A stretch of DNA of 64,000 nt from Medakamo hakoo (GCA_026636295.1 CP089461.1:558001-622000); one strand, 5' to 3'. Numbered from the stretch's first letter, positions 12,157 to 23,300 are shown. Translations and numbers: made by a program. Notes: generated by a model from the sequence alone, not told the origin.

Positions 12157-12339
12157 GCTACTCTACAGTTTTTTTCCAGACGGGCGGGTGCGCAGGGGCG
12201 TGGAGCCCAGGCCCGGGTGTGCGGGCGTCGAAAAGCACTGCGGCCCGTGGGCGTGCGCCGCCTCACTAGAGCAGTTCTTGCCGGGGCAATGCAAGGAGTG
12301 TGTTTTGCTTGTGGGTCTCGCACCGCCCACCCCCCTCTC

Positions 12340-13499
12340 TCACCTCCTCCTACCTCCTCGCCCGCCCGTCCGCCTTGACCGCGACGCCGCCCCCCCTCCC
12401 CCCCCTCCCCCCTTCCCCAGCAGCCCCGCCGCCACCTGAGGCGGGAACAGTGTCTTGACCAGCTCCGCCAGCGGGTCCAGGTCCCCCGGCGCCAGCAGGC
12501 CGTGCGCGCCGCAAAAGGCGACGGCATCCCTGAACACGGCGTGCAGGTGGGCCCCCGCGCCCAGCGGGCCCGCGACGGCCCGGTAGTGCGCGTGGTACGC
12601 GTGGCCAAAGACGCGGAGCGTGCGGCGGGCCAGGGCCCGGGCGGCCGTGGGAAAGGCGGGCGGGAAGGGCGCGCCGGGCGTTTGTGGGAACGCGGCCGGG
12701 TTGGCCAGCTGTGGGTGTGTGTGTGGGGTGGGGGTGGGGGGGGGAGGGGGTCGGACACAAAAAAACAGTGAGCGAAAAAAAAAAAAACAGTGAGCGAACA
12801 CACACACCGGCGGGGGCGGCACACCGTTTTTTGCTTTGCCCCGCCCCGAGGCGCACGCCACTCCTCACTCACCAGGCCGTCCGCCCAGTCCAGCAAGGCC
12901 GCCACGTACTCGGGCGCGGCCAGGCGGCGCGCCTTCGTCCCCGGCTCACCGCCGCCGGCCGGGCCGGACGACGACGAGGCGGACGGGGGGACGACGCCGG
13001 CGTCCGGGTCGGCCGGCCACCGGTACTCCGCCCGCGGGCCCGCGTGCATGGTCGGGCAGGAGGCGGCGGTGCAGTACTGGCCCGCCAGGGACGCGTGCAG
13101 CAGGGCCGCGGCGTCGAGAAAATCCAGGAGGCGGCTGGCCACCCACTCCTGCGGGCAGGGCGTCCCTGGCGGCGGGGAGGCGGCCGCGGCCAGGTCGGCC
13201 GCCGCCGTGGACGCGGCATCCTCTCCAGGCGGGGGAGGGGGTGCGTCGGGTGGGGCGAGGGCGAGGCGGGCGGGCGTGGCGCCGCCGCCGTCGTCGGAGA
13301 GGAGCGGGGCGACGGGCTGTCGGAGGAGGGTGTGTGTGGGTGGGGAGGGGTGTGTGGGTCGGAGCAAGTGCGCCAAGATGGGGCGCGCCGCGCGCCTTTT
13401 TGTTTTCCTTTCTGTGTCTGTCCGCGCTCCCCCCTCCCACTCTTTCAGCCTCACGTCACTGAGTCCTAGGCCGGGCAGCTTGCGGGCGCGGACGGTCAT
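12340..13499 (-). CDS. MOB family kinase co-activator
   Basis: MOB proteins bind and activate NDR/LATS-type kinases that control mitotic exit, cytokinesis and cell shape. Three exons, 13499-13455, 13316-12873 and 12708-12340 (285 aa). Family landmarks are EWVASRLLDFLDAAALLHAS, the zinc-site part QYCTAASCPTMHAGPRAEYRW, YVAALLDWADGL, the PGAPFPPAF loop and the second zinc half GHAYHAHYRAV, then ELVKTLFP. A Ser/Gly-rich insertion follows EYRW. The N-terminus is short and Pro-rich and the C-terminal about 30 residues are Gly/Arg-rich and not conserved. I cannot assign a MOB1, MOB2 or MOB3 class. The first intron is exactly 138 nt and stop-free in frame. The C-terminal reading crosses a G-rich stretch, so a base-call error there would alter the tail. 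Confidence 0.88.
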
Positions 13500-13836
13500 G
13501 CGGGCGTCCCTGGTGTGTTGTGTGCGTGTAGGGAGAGGGGGTGAGGGCGCGTGTGCGTCTCTGTGCTCGTCGCGCCGCGTTCTCTGTCTCTCGTTCTCTC
13601 GTACCGCCCCAGCCCGAAGAGGTGGGCCATGGGTGCCCTGTGTCAGGTGACCTGTGAGCGCCGCGGCGACGGCGAGAGGTGCGTGCGTGACAGGCGCACA
13701 CTCTCGGCCCGAAAGCAAAAACAAAGGATTGAGGCAGCGGGCATGGTCGCTCACTCGCCCGTCCGTTGCTGTCGAGCGCCCGCCGCCGAAAAAAACGTCG
13801 GGATACCGGGACACGCGCCCGCTCCCTCCCCCCACC
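13500..13836. promoter_or_regulatory. Divergent promoter region, MOB / CDCA7-like
   Basis: A 337-bp gap between two 5' ends. It contains only GC-rich sequence with GTG/CTC-rich stretches and small chance ORFs. No specific element recognised. Confidence 0.35.
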
Positions 13837-15436
13837 ATGTCCTTCCCGCTGGGCGAGGAGGACATCCCGCTGTCGCAGTATGAAGAAGAGCGCGCGGCGC
13901 GCATTGCGCTCAACATGAGCCGGCTGGGTGCGTTCTTTTTTCGTTTGCGCCGCATTGCGACCGCGACAGGTCCCCGCGCGCTCGCCCGCGCCCCGCTCAC
14001 ACGTCCCCGCCACACACACACGCACACAAACGCACCCACAGAGAGCCTGGGCGTCCTCAGTCAAGCCTCCAGCCTGTCTGCGGCCCTGGAACAGGCGAAA
14101 AAGGTGCGAGGCGCGAGGCGACGACAAAGAAAAAAAGAGACGGCGCAGCCTGTCGTCTCTCCTCTCCACCCCACTCCCATCACCCGGCGCTCCCTCCCCC
14201 TCCCATGCTGCCGCTCCATCAACACAGGCCGCCCGCCCGCCCCGCGCCCCACGCCGCCCGCCCTCCGCGTCCACCGCGGCTCCCTCGCGCACCTCTGAAC
14301 GCCTGGCCGCCCGCCCGCCCAAATGGATGGGCATCGACGTCGCGACCTGCCCGCACGGCCGCCCGCCGCGCGGCGGCGGCACGTCCCGCCTCCCCGTCCG
14401 CCGGGCGCCCGCGGGCCCGCTGGGCCCCGAATGGGCGGCCGCCGTCGCCGCACGCCGGTGCGATTCCATTGCACGCGGCTCCGTGTACGACGGCACCGTC
14501 GGCCTCACCTGCCACTTCTGCCGCCAGAAAAAGCTGTGTGGCGAGCCGGCCTGCCGCCGCTGCGCCGTCGGCGACCCGTCCAAGCCCTGTGCCGGCAAGT
14601 CCGAGTGCTGGCGGTGTGGGGGACCGACGGGCCGGTTCTGCCGGGCGTGCCTGGACGTGCGGTACGGGCTCAGCCTCGAGTCCGTCAAAGCGCAAAACGC
14701 CGCGGCGGACGCGGCGTGGGCCGAGGCGCGCAAAGCGCACGAGGGGAGGCCGGGCGCCCTGCCGGCGTCCTCCCTGCCGCGCGGCTGGCTGTGCCCGCAC
14801 TGCCATGAAGGCGAGCAGCACGGCGCCGACGGCTGGGTCTGCAACTCCTCCATCTGCCTGAGCCGGCGGGGGGTGAAGCCGACGGGCATCGCCGTCTTTG
14901 AGGCCCGGCGCCTGGGCTTTGCGTCGGTGGCGCACTGGCTGGCGGGGCAGTGGGCGGCGGCCGTGAAAAAGGGAGGGAGCGCCGTGTTGCCGGTGACGGT
15001 GCCGGCGCCGGCCGCTGAGGAGGCCCGGCTGGCGGGGAGTGTGCCGGCGGTGCCGGGCCCCCGGCCACCGTCCGCACGGCCACGGCCGTCGGGCGGGCGT
15101 GCGGGCCCGGCGGCGGCGGGCGGCGGCGCCAGGCGGCCTGCGAGTGGCAAGCCCCGCTCCCGGCCGCCTTCGGCGAAAGCGCCACCGCGGCCGCCGACGG
15201 CCAAGAAGGCGGGGAAGCGGCCGGCGAGCGGCAAGGCAGTGGGCCGTCCGGCCACCGCTGGTGGCGGCGCGAAGAGCCGGCGCGCGTCGGCGCGTGCGCC
15301 GCCCGCCCAGCCGCCGCCGCCGCCGCCACCTTCGCAGACGCGGGCCAAGGTTGCCGCGTCTGCTCCTGCTCCGCGCGCTGTCACCGCGCGGGGCCGCCTC
15401 GTCCGGGCGTGCCGGCCGCTGTCCGCGGCGGCGTGA
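13837..15436 (+). CDS. CDCA7-type (zf-4CXXC_R1) zinc-finger protein
   Basis: CDCA7 proteins partner the HELLS/DDM1 remodeller in heterochromatin and DNA-methylation maintenance. Exons 13837-13927, 14042-14103 and 14228-15436 (453 aa). The Cys cluster begins CHFCRQKKLCGEPACRRC, continues CWRCGGPTGRFCRACLDVRYG and closes with WLCPHCHEGEQHG, VCNSSICLSRRG and FEARRLGFASVAHWL, in the canonical CDCA7 order. An extra CAVGDPSKPCAGKSEC stretch lies inside the first half of the cluster. The N-terminus (MSFPLGEEDIPLSQYEEER) is acidic. After the finger, about 140 residues are Lys/Arg/Pro/Ala-rich with repeated PPSAK- and PPTAK-like units, resembling a histone H1-type DNA-binding tail. Nuclear location is expected. 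Divergent from MOB (337 bp). Confidence 0.85.
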
Positions 15437-15809
15437 GGACAGAAGACAGAGAACAGGGTTGTGGGGCGGGGTGGGTGGGTGGGATGGGGAGCACTGCACC
15501 CGGTGGGATGGGAGGGAGCCACAATGAACTGAACCGACCGACACACAGCACCACTGTTAAAATTTCCTTTCGTAACAGACACGCCGTGCCTTCGTGTACG
15601 CACGCACTCTGCTCGCATGCTCTAAAAAACTGAAAAGGGCGGGGGCGCAGGGGAGAGGAAAGAAAGAAAAGAAAACACTCCTCCCCCTCCACCACCTCTC
15701 CAGGCAGCCGGCCGGAACGAAAGGAGAAGCCGCCGCCGCTCGTCCCCGTCCCCGTCCTCCTCGCTGTGCCCCCAACCCCTCTCCCCTCTGATGACCCTCG
15801 CGCGCCGCG
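15437..15809. other. Convergent 3' intergenic region
   Basis: 373 bp between the stop of the CDCA7-like gene and the stop of the small CxxC gene on the other strand. It includes a short AT-richer part near 15550-15570, a purine-rich GAAAGAAAAGAAAA stretch near 15658-15675, and a pyrimidine-rich stretch after it. It probably holds both 3' UTRs. I see no gene in it. Confidence 0.4.
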
Positions 15810-16335
15810 CTACGGGGTTGGCCGCGGCGGCGAACCCTTCGACGGACAGTCCCTCTCGCCACAGCTCCCCGGCTCGTTCACCCCGCCGCACCGGTCACAC
15901 AGCCCCAGCGCCGCGCGCTGGCCTTTCGCAACCACGGCGTCGACTTTGTACGCCAAGAAAATGGAGGCGAGGAGGCCAAACTGTTTTTTTTTGTGTGTGT
16001 GGATGGATGGATGGGGCGGGTGCAGTGGTGAGAGAAGGCTAGCGAAAAAAAACTCGCGACACGCCGCGGACAGAAAAAAACAACAGCGTCCATCAACTCA
16101 CCCCAAACACCAGGCCCGCGATCTGGTCCAGCGTCCAGGCCGGCGCGGCGTCCGGGGTGAGGGCGCGCGGCGGCGGTGGTTGACGGAGTCTGGTCGCCGG
16201 CGGCGGCAGGACACGGCGCATTGCGGCCGTGCGGCGAGGGCGGTGGGGCACGCCAAGGCCCGGCCGCACGCGGGCTGGGAGGGCGGGCGTGTGGAGCATG
16301 CGGTGGTGTGTAAGTCGGTTGCAGGAACAGGCCAT
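15810..16335 (-). CDS. Small single-span membrane protein with four-Cys CxxC tail, plastid-targeted (predicted)
   Basis: A 134-aa protein split over exons 16335-16102 and 15980-15810, so neither half stands out as a long ORF. Residues 1 to about 65 are Arg/Pro/Ala/Thr-rich with no acidic residues until TPDAAPAW, like a plastid transit peptide. Next comes WTLDQIAGLVFG joined across the intron to FGLLASIFLAYKVDAVV, forming one hydrophobic span. The tail is KGQRAALGLCDRCGGVN followed by EPGSCGERDCP: four Cys in a CxxC-x8-C-x4-C pattern. I recall small plant chloroplast proteins ending in a similar LC-xx-CGG pattern but cannot name the family. An alternative ATG is at 16221. The junction is in phase 0 with good GTGAGT and ACAG signals. 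Divergent from the arabinosyltransferase gene by 100 bp. Confidence 0.68.
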
Positions 16336-16435
16336 GGACGGGCGTGGCCGTCGTGTCGTGAAGAATTCACCCGCGACGGCTTCGCGCTTTGGTCGTTCTG
16401 GAGCGACGGGCCAAAACTTCGTTTCCGGAGAAACG

Positions 16436-18545
16436 ATGAACAGCATGCAGTCACCGGCCCAGCGCAGGCGAGGCGGCCTGCCGGCCCGGCCGGCCCCGGG
16501 CGGCCCATCCCGCCTCGTCCTAGGCACAGTGACACTTATATCGTTCTGGGCGGCCTACGGCCTCGGCGGCGTCGCGTTGCGGGGCGTGCGCGAGCGCCGC
16601 GGCGCGTCGCTTGCGCGCCTGGGCAGGGGGACAGCTGGAGCGAGCGTCCTCGCCCGGCCCGCGCCAGGTGTGCAAGAGGGCGTGGAGGAGTTGGCAGCTA
16701 GGAAGACCGACAGGAAAAAGGCGTTGCGTGGCCGGACGGAGGCGACGAAAAAAGGCGCAGGGTTGAGCATAGGCATGCGGCGCGCGCTCGACGCTCTCTC
16801 CACCCTCTCCTTTCTCCACTCCCTCTCCCCCCCTTCCTCCATCCCCACAGCCCCGCCGCCAATCTGCGACCCCCGCCCCAACACAGAGTGCGCTTTCTTT
16901 CTGGGGCGGGTCCGAAGCCGCACAGCACCCTTTTTACTGGTCCCCACATCTCACGCCCCCCCCCTTCCGCCCCCGCACACAGTTATTGGGGTGACGTGCT
17001 CGTCGCCGGGCCGTCCCACCTCACCCCCACCGCGGCCGCCTGCTGCGCCGCGTGCGGGGCGCACGCGTCCCGCACAGCGGCGGCGGGCGAGTACGGCGCC
17101 CTGCCCTGCAACGTCTGGGTGTGGTGCGACCCGGCCAACCCGGCGTGCGCGCCCTCCGCGGGCCAGTGCTGGCTGAAACATCTGCCCGCGGCGGGGGCCG
17201 TCCCGCCGAGGACCGGCCCCGACGTCCCTTTCACGTCGGGCGTCACCGTCCCACGCGCGCACGCCGGGCCCATTCCAGCGCTGGGCCGGGCGTCTGAGCG
17301 GGCGTACCACACGGTGGTCACGGCGGCCGGGCCCGCCGTCCACTGGCAGAGCCGGGTGTCGCATTACTACTGGCGAAAGGCCAAAAAGGCGTGCGAGGAC
17401 GCACAAGCGGCGCACCCGTCCACCCCTTGTCACATGGGCGGCTTCACGCGCGTCCTGCACTCGGGCGCGCCGGACGACCTGATGGACGAAATTCCGACGT
17501 GGGTGGCCCAGCCCATCGAGGAACAGGCGGGCGGGGACGGAGGGTGCGTGTGGCCCCCGCGCCCTCTCATTTCCCCCCACCCCCACTTTTTTTTTTTTTG
17601 CCCCTCCCCCCGCCTGGCCCCTCTCCCTCACGCACACCACCGCCGCCGCTCCCCCCCCCTCACTCCCTCCTCCCCCCCAGGTACGTCGTCCTCAACCGGC
17701 CCTGGGCCATCGTCCAGTGGGTGGCGGCCGCCCGCCCGCCCGAGCCGTACGTCCTGATGGCGGAGCCGGACCACCTGTGGCTGCGCCCGCTGCCCAACCC
17801 GCTGCCGCTGCCGCCGAGTGCGCGCGGCGGCGGCGACGCGGCCGGCGGCCCGCGCCTGGCCGCCTACCCTTTTTTCTACATTGAGCCGTCCTCCCGGCCC
17901 AACCTGCCGCTGACCGCCAGGTTTTTCGCGCCGCAGTCGCCGGACGCGCCGCCCTTCACGCCCGAGCTGGCCGCGGCCATCCCGCCCATCGGCAACGCGC
18001 CCACCCTGCTGTCGACGGACGACTTGGTCGCCCTGGCGCCGGTCTGGGACGCGACGGCCCGGGAAGTCTTCGCCTACCCACCCACCAGGAAGGCGTGGGG
18101 GTGGGTCCTGGAAATGTACGGCTTCGCCATCGCGGCGGTCCGGGCGGGGCTGGTGGGGCCGGCCGCGCCCGCCGCGCTGTTCTCGTCACTCATGGCCCAG
18201 CCGCCCTGGGAGGCGGTCGACGACGCCCACCCCTTCCCGGGCAACGGCACGTACCTCCTCCACTTCACGTACGGCCTGGACTACGCGGCGAATGGGTCGG
18301 CGACGCCCGGCACGCCCGCCCCGCCCGACGGGTGGCGGTTCGACAAGCGGGACTGGGCGGCCGGCAGGCCGCCGCCGGCGGGCGGGTTGCCGCCCGCGCC
18401 GCCCGCCGTCAAAGACGGGGCCGCGAGGGCGGTCGTGGACATGATCAATGCCGCGACGGCGGTCCTGCCCGGGTGGGAGCGGTATGCGGAGACCGGGGTG
18501 GTGGACCCGGGGGACGCGTGGGATGGCGTCAGTTTTTTAGAGTGA
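16436..18545 (+). CDS. HPAT-like: Hydroxyproline O-arabinosyltransferase-like Golgi glycosyltransferase
   Basis: Type II Golgi enzyme that transfers arabinose to hydroxyproline on secreted or wall glycoproteins (GT95/HPAT family). My model has exons 16436-16667, a 37-nt microexon 16851-16887, 16983-17543 and 17681-18545 (564 aa); all phases agree. A signal anchor (LVLGTVTLISFWAAYGLGGV) lies near residues 26-46. A Cys-rich PAN/Apple-like segment follows (TDYWGDVL, CCAACGAHA, CNVWVWCDP, CWLKH). The catalytic region has MGGFTRVLHSGAPDDLMDEI, VVLNRPWAIVQW, YVLMAEPDHLW, PFFYIEP, PIGNAPTLLS, AWGWVLEMYGFAIA, LHFTYGLDY and GWRFDKRDW, close to plant HPAT motifs. A related serine galactosyltransferase is the main alternative, but the catalytic motifs favour HPAT. 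The first two introns are the least certain. Confidence 0.86.
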
Positions 18546-18678
18546 CAGAGTTTTTGTGTGTGTGTGTGTGTGCAACAGGGAGCACAGCCCCGCCCAAAAA
18601 GTGGGAACAAGCCCTCGCGCGTCGGGCCACAAAAAAAAACTAACACGCTCCCTCCCCACGCCCTCTCTCTCCCTCTCT

Positions 18679-20076
18679 CTATCCCACGGCCGGCGGGGAG
18701 GGACACTGGCCGGGGGGCGGCATGGAGGTCGGTGGACCAGGCGGGCGCGCCGCCACAGCCGCGGCCGCCGCCCGCCCGGCGAGCACCGCGCCGCCGCGCA
18801 CGTCCAGCGCGGCGCCCAACCCGGCCGCCGCCCGCGGTCCGGCTGGCCCGCCGCCCGCGCCGGCGCGCGCGGGTCCGGCCGCCGGGAAGGCGGCGCCCGC
18901 CGCCGCTTTGCGCACCCGCGCCACGGCGGCGAGAAGGCCGGGCGCGGGCAGGGACGCCTCCAGGTGCGACGCCACGGCGTCGGGCAGGGGCTGCCCACCG
19001 GCGACGGCCCCGCAGTCGGGCCCGCCCGCGGCCGGGGCCAGCGCCGGGTCCGGCACCCAGGCCGGCGCCAGGGCCGCCGCGGCGGCCGGGCCGTGGTAGT
19101 GCGCCGCAATGCGCGCGTCCGCCGGGTCCAGCAGGTCCAAGTACGGGCCGGTCCGGGCGGCGCCGCCCCCCCCTCCGTCCAGCGGGGGGTAGGGGAAAGA
19201 CGGCGAGGCGAGCGGGTCGGGCGTGGCCGCGAGGTCCGCCGCCCAGGAGCCCGGCGGCGGGGGCCGCCCCTCCGCCGCCGCGAGCGCAATGGCCTCCCGC
19301 ACCGCCGCCAGCTGGGACGCGTCCCAGGCGGCCAGGGCCCGGGCCAGCGTGTTGGCGCCGGCGAGCGCCCCCGCCGCCGAGTACGCTTTCCACAGGCAAT
19401 AATACAGGGGCAGCGCCGGCAGCGGGGTGACGAGCGTGGGGAGGAGGGGGAGGACGGCCAGGCTCCAGCCCGCGGCCCGGCGCGCCAGGACGGGGCGGGC
19501 CGACGCCAGCAGGGCGCGCGTGCGGCGGCGGGCCAGGCGGGCGGGGATGGACGGCGGGAAGGCGAGGGTGAGGGCCGGCGGGCCGCCGCCGCCCGGCCCG
19601 GGGCCGCCGCCCGTGCGGGCGGCCGGCGCCCAGCCCGGCAGGGACCGAAAAAAGGACGCGACCGGGTGTTCGCGGGCCAGCACGGCTTGGGCCAGCCGGA
19701 ACAGGCGGCCCTTCATGGACTTGTCGGGCGCGGCGGCGAGGGCGGCCCACTGGGCGGCCAGCTTGGCATGGGCCTGGGAAGGAAAAAAAAGAGGGGGTGG
19801 GGGGCCGGGGGGCGTGGGGGGTGAGGCGGGGGCATGCCCGGCCCGCTTTCCTGCCCCGCCCCGCTTTCCTGCCCCGCCCCCGCCCACAGCATCAAAACGC
19901 ACCCACCCGCCCAGCTGCTCGCCGGCCAGCTGGAACTTGTCTTCCAAGGTGGGGCCGTCCTGCCAGCGGGCGCGGGACGACGTGCCGTCCGCGGCGGCCG
20001 CGTCCAGCCGCACGTGCCACAACCACGCTCGACGGTAGACGGGCAGGATAAAGACAGTGGCCCGGGCGCCCGTCAT
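18679..20076 (-). CDS. KHE1-related mitochondrial inner-membrane protein (Mit_KHE1 family)
   Basis: Member of the family annotated as mitochondrial K+/H+ exchange-related (yeast YDL183c/Mrx19 relatives). The molecular activity is not settled even in yeast. Exons 20076-19903 and 19773-18679 give 422 aa. The start is tight to the family N-terminus (VFILPVYRRAWLWHVRLDA). Next are the amphipathic helix region MKGRLFRLAQAVLAREHPV, the FFRSLP motif, LAFPPSIPARLARRRTRALL and a hydrophobic stretch LAVLPLLPTLVTPLPALPLY followed by YCLWKAYSAAGALAGANTL, which is the family's membrane region. The C-terminal about 150 residues are low-complexity but keep a PYLDLLDP motif. The 129-nt intron is a multiple of three and stop-free in frame. 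Convergent with the arabinosyltransferase and divergent from SEC3. Confidence 0.8.
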   Translation of the reverse strand: MTGARATVFILPVYRRAWLWHVRLDAAAADGTSSRARWQDGPTLEDKFQLAGEQLGGWVRFDAVGGGGAGKRGGAGKRAGHAPASPPTPPGPPPPLFFPSQAHAKLAAQWAALAAAPDKSMKGRLFRLAQAVLAREHPVASFFRSLPGWAPAARTGGGPGPGGGGPPALTLAFPPSIPARLARRRTRALLASARPVLARRAAGWSLAVLPLLPTLVTPLPALPLYYCLWKAYSAAGALAGANTLARALAAWDASQLAAVREAIALAAAEGRPPPPGSWAADLAATPDPLASPSFPYPPLDGGGGGAARTGPYLDLLDPADARIAAHYHGPAAAAALAPAWVPDPALAPAAGGPDCGAVAGGQPLPDAVASHLEASLPAPGLLAAVARVRKAAAGAAFPAAGPARAGAGGGPAGPRAAAGLGAALDVRGGAVLAGRAAAAAVAARPPGPPTSMPPPGQCPSPPAVG

Positions 20077-20382
20077 GGCGTGTGTGTGGCGCGCGCCCTC
20101 CTGATCTGGCTGGGTGTGAGGGGGGGATTGGCTGCGTGTGTTTCGTGGGTGTTTCTTTGCGCTCTCCCGCGCGCGCGGCGAAACGAAAGGAGTGCTGCGT
20201 GTCAGCCGCGGCACGGACGCGCGAGCACACAAACAAGGAAAAGCGATGCTGTGAAAGCACACGCGCCCACCAAGCGCTGTCGCCCTCCGCGGACGCGCCG
20301 AGGCCCGCGCATTCCAGCAGAAAGGACCCCCGCCCGTTCCCCGTCGTCACGAAAACACAGGAGGGCGAGAGGAAGGGAGAGG
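20077..20382. promoter_or_regulatory. Divergent promoter region, KHE1-related / SEC3
   Basis: A 306-bp shared upstream region between two opposite genes. It is somewhat richer in A than the coding DNA (A-tracts near 20230-20245 and 20320-20360). No recognised element. Confidence 0.35.
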
Positions 20383-23300
20383 ATGGCGGATGCGGGCCAC
20401 CTCGCCGCCGGCGTTGGTGCGGGCGCCGCCACGAGGGCCGGCGCCGCCCGCTCCGCCCAGGCCGCTCTAGCAGCCGAGGTGGAAGCCGTGTTCGCGGGGA
20501 CGGAAGCGCGCGTCGTCATGGTCGTGGAGGTAAGGAGAAAAAACACGCGAAAGGAGACCCCCCCTCCTCCCCGGCGCGCGTCCGCGCGCCCTCTCCCGCA
20601 CCCTCTCCCCCCCTCCCCACCCCCCGCGCGCTTTGCTCTACCCGCCCCCCGCCCCCCCCGCCCCCCCCCTCCCCATGTCCATCCCACATCCCACGTGCAG
20701 GCCTTCAAGTGCGCCCCTTCCTCTGCTGGCGTGCCCTGGGGCCCCGGCTCCACGGCGCCCGCGGCCGACGGCGGGCGCCGCCCGCCCCGCCTCCAGCCGG
20801 GCAAGGCCCCCCGGGCGCTGGTGCTCACGGCCACCCGCCGCGGCGGCGGGCGCCGCGGCTTCAAGGGCGCCCTCCACATCCTGAAGCCGGGTCCGTCCGG
20901 CTGGACGCTGAGGCGGTCGATTCCCATTCGGGCGCTGGCCCGGGTGGACGCGTGGCCGGGCGGCGGAGGGCTTGGCGGCGGCGGCGGCGGCGGGGGTGCG
21001 GGCGGGGGTGGCGGGTGGTGGGGCGGCGGCGGCCGCGCCGCGGCCACCCCCGCCGCCGCCGCCGCCTCCCCGCCCATCGTCGAGCTCACCCTGCGTGCCG
21101 TCGTCGCGGCGGCTGCCGGCGGTGCCGGCCGCGGCACGGGCCTGGCCGCCGCCGCCCTGGCGACGCTGGGGGGCGGCGAGCCCCGCCTCGCGTTTGCGCC
21201 GCTGCCGCCGTGGGCCGGGCGGGCCGGTGGGGGGGCCGGGGGTGGAGGACCGGGCGCGCGCGCACCTCCGCCGGCGCCCTTCCCTCCGCCTGCCTCTTCG
21301 CTGGACGACGAGGCGTCAGCGGGCGGCGTCTCCACGCTCGTGGGCGGCCTGCGCGCCTTCTGCGCCCGGTGCGCCGACCCGCGGCGGTCGCCCGCGTTTG
21401 GGCTGGCGGCAGGGTGGGGCGGCGGCGGCGGGCTGGGCGCGCCGCGCGCCGCGTCCGCCTCCTCGCCCGCCGACGCCCTGCTGGATCAGTGGGCGGCCAG
21501 TGTGGCCGGCTTCCTGGCGCCCTTCGGGGCCGGGCTGCTGGGCGGCGGCGGCGGCGGTGGCGGTGGGCCCGCCGCCCCGCTGGTCCGCCCCTCGCCACTC
21601 TCGCCGACCGCCGCCGCGGCCGGCCCGCCCGTCGACGACCCGCTGGCCGCAGAGGACGCGGCCGTTGCCGCCGCGGAAGAAGCGGAAGCCGCGGCGTTGG
21701 TGGCCCTGGTGCTGGGCGCGGGCGCCGGTCGCTCCTCCTCCGCCGCGGCCGGCCCGCCGACGCCGCCGCCGCGGCGCGAGTCGCGCGTGGCCGCCGCGGC
21801 CGCCCGCCTCGACTCCGAGGCGTCCGCCCTTGAAGCGGCGACGGCGCACGCGGCCCTGGGCCTGGCCCGCCCGCGTGCCGCCCTAGTCGCCGCCACCGCG
21901 TCCGCGGCGGGCGGGGCGGAAGACTTGGCGGGCGGGCTGGACGCGGTGGGCGCGGGGCTGCGGGCCGTGCGCGCGGCCGTCCGCGCGATCGAAGCCCGGT
22001 CGGCGCGCCTGGACGCGGCGGCGCGGACGGCGGCGAGCCTGGGCGCGGAGATTGATGCGCTGGTGTCGGTGGCCAGCCTGCCGCCGTCGGCGGAGGCGGT
22101 GCTGCGGGGCGGGCCGGGCGTGGCTGGCGGTGGTGGCGGCGGCGGCGGCGCCGCCGCCGCCTGCGGCCCCCACCCCTCCACCCCGCCGCCCGCCGCCGCG
22201 GCGGGCGCCGCCGCCGCCTGGGCAGACGCGGCCTGGGCCCTGGCCGACCGCCTGGCCGCCACAACGCCGTCCGCCCTGGGCCCGGCCCTGGCCCGCACGC
22301 GCGCGGCGTCCGACGCGCGGGCCCGGCTGGAGGACTTGCGCGACGCGGGCGTGTCGGCCGCGCTGGCCTGGGCGGCGCGCCGGTGCGGGGGCGGGGGCGA
22401 GGGGGGCCCGCCCCTGCCCCTGCCCGACCTGCGGGCGCGTGGCAGGGCGGAGGTCGGCCCGCTGGCGGCTCCCCTGGCCGCCCTGGCGGGACCGGCCGCG
22501 GTGACGGACCTGGCCGCCGCGTACGGGGCGGGCGTCCGGGCCGCGCTGCGCCCTGCCCTGGCGGCCGCGGTCGCCGGCGGGCGCCGGTCCATTGCCGCCG
22601 CCCTGGCCGCCAGTGCGCCTGAAGTCCCGGACTGGGTCCGCGGCGGCGGCGGCGGCGGCGGCCAGGCCTCGGCGGCGTCCTCGTCCGCCGCGCCGGCCCC
22701 CCCTGCGCCCGGCGCGCCGCGCCCGCCGCCGGCGGGCCCGGCCGTCGCCGCGGCTTTAGACGCCGCCCTGTCGGCCTGGCTGCCCGCCGCGTGCGCGGAG
22801 CTGGACGCAGGGGCGGCGCTATTTGGGGCGCGAGGAGGCGGGAGAGGGCCGGCGGCGGCGGCGGCGGCGACGCCCGACCCGCCGCTTGTGACCGGCGGGG
22901 GCGGCCATCGCCCCCCCGCCCCGCCTCGCCCACCCCCACCGCGCCCAGCCCTGCCGCCGCCGGCCGTGGCGGCCACCGCCATCGCGGCGTTGGGCGCCGC
23001 CGCCGTCGATGGTGCCGCCGCCGACTTGGCGGCCCTGATGGACGCGCCCGCGCGCGCGGGGCGGTGGGTGGCGGGCGTGGCGGCGATCCAAACGGTTGCG
23101 GCCTGGCGCGCGCGCGTCGGTCCGCCGCCGCCGCCGCCCGCCGCGCGGCGGGCCAGCACGCCCGCCACGCCGCCGGCGCCGTCCGACGGCGAGGGGCGTG
23201 CGCCGCCCTCCTCCACCACCGACGACGGCCCCTCGCCACAAGCCCTGGCGGTCGCCGGCCGCGCGCCGCTGGTGGCCCTGCTGGACGGGCTGGGCGCCCG

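Noticed and set aside
13456-15618. Minus-strand ORF (720 codons) over the CDCA7-like gene
   Set aside because: Low-complexity Arg/Pro/Ala translation; the plus-strand zinc-finger protein explains the region.
21086-23239. Arg/Pro-rich minus-strand ORF (717 codons) over SEC3
   Set aside because: Antisense shadow; composition only, no motif.
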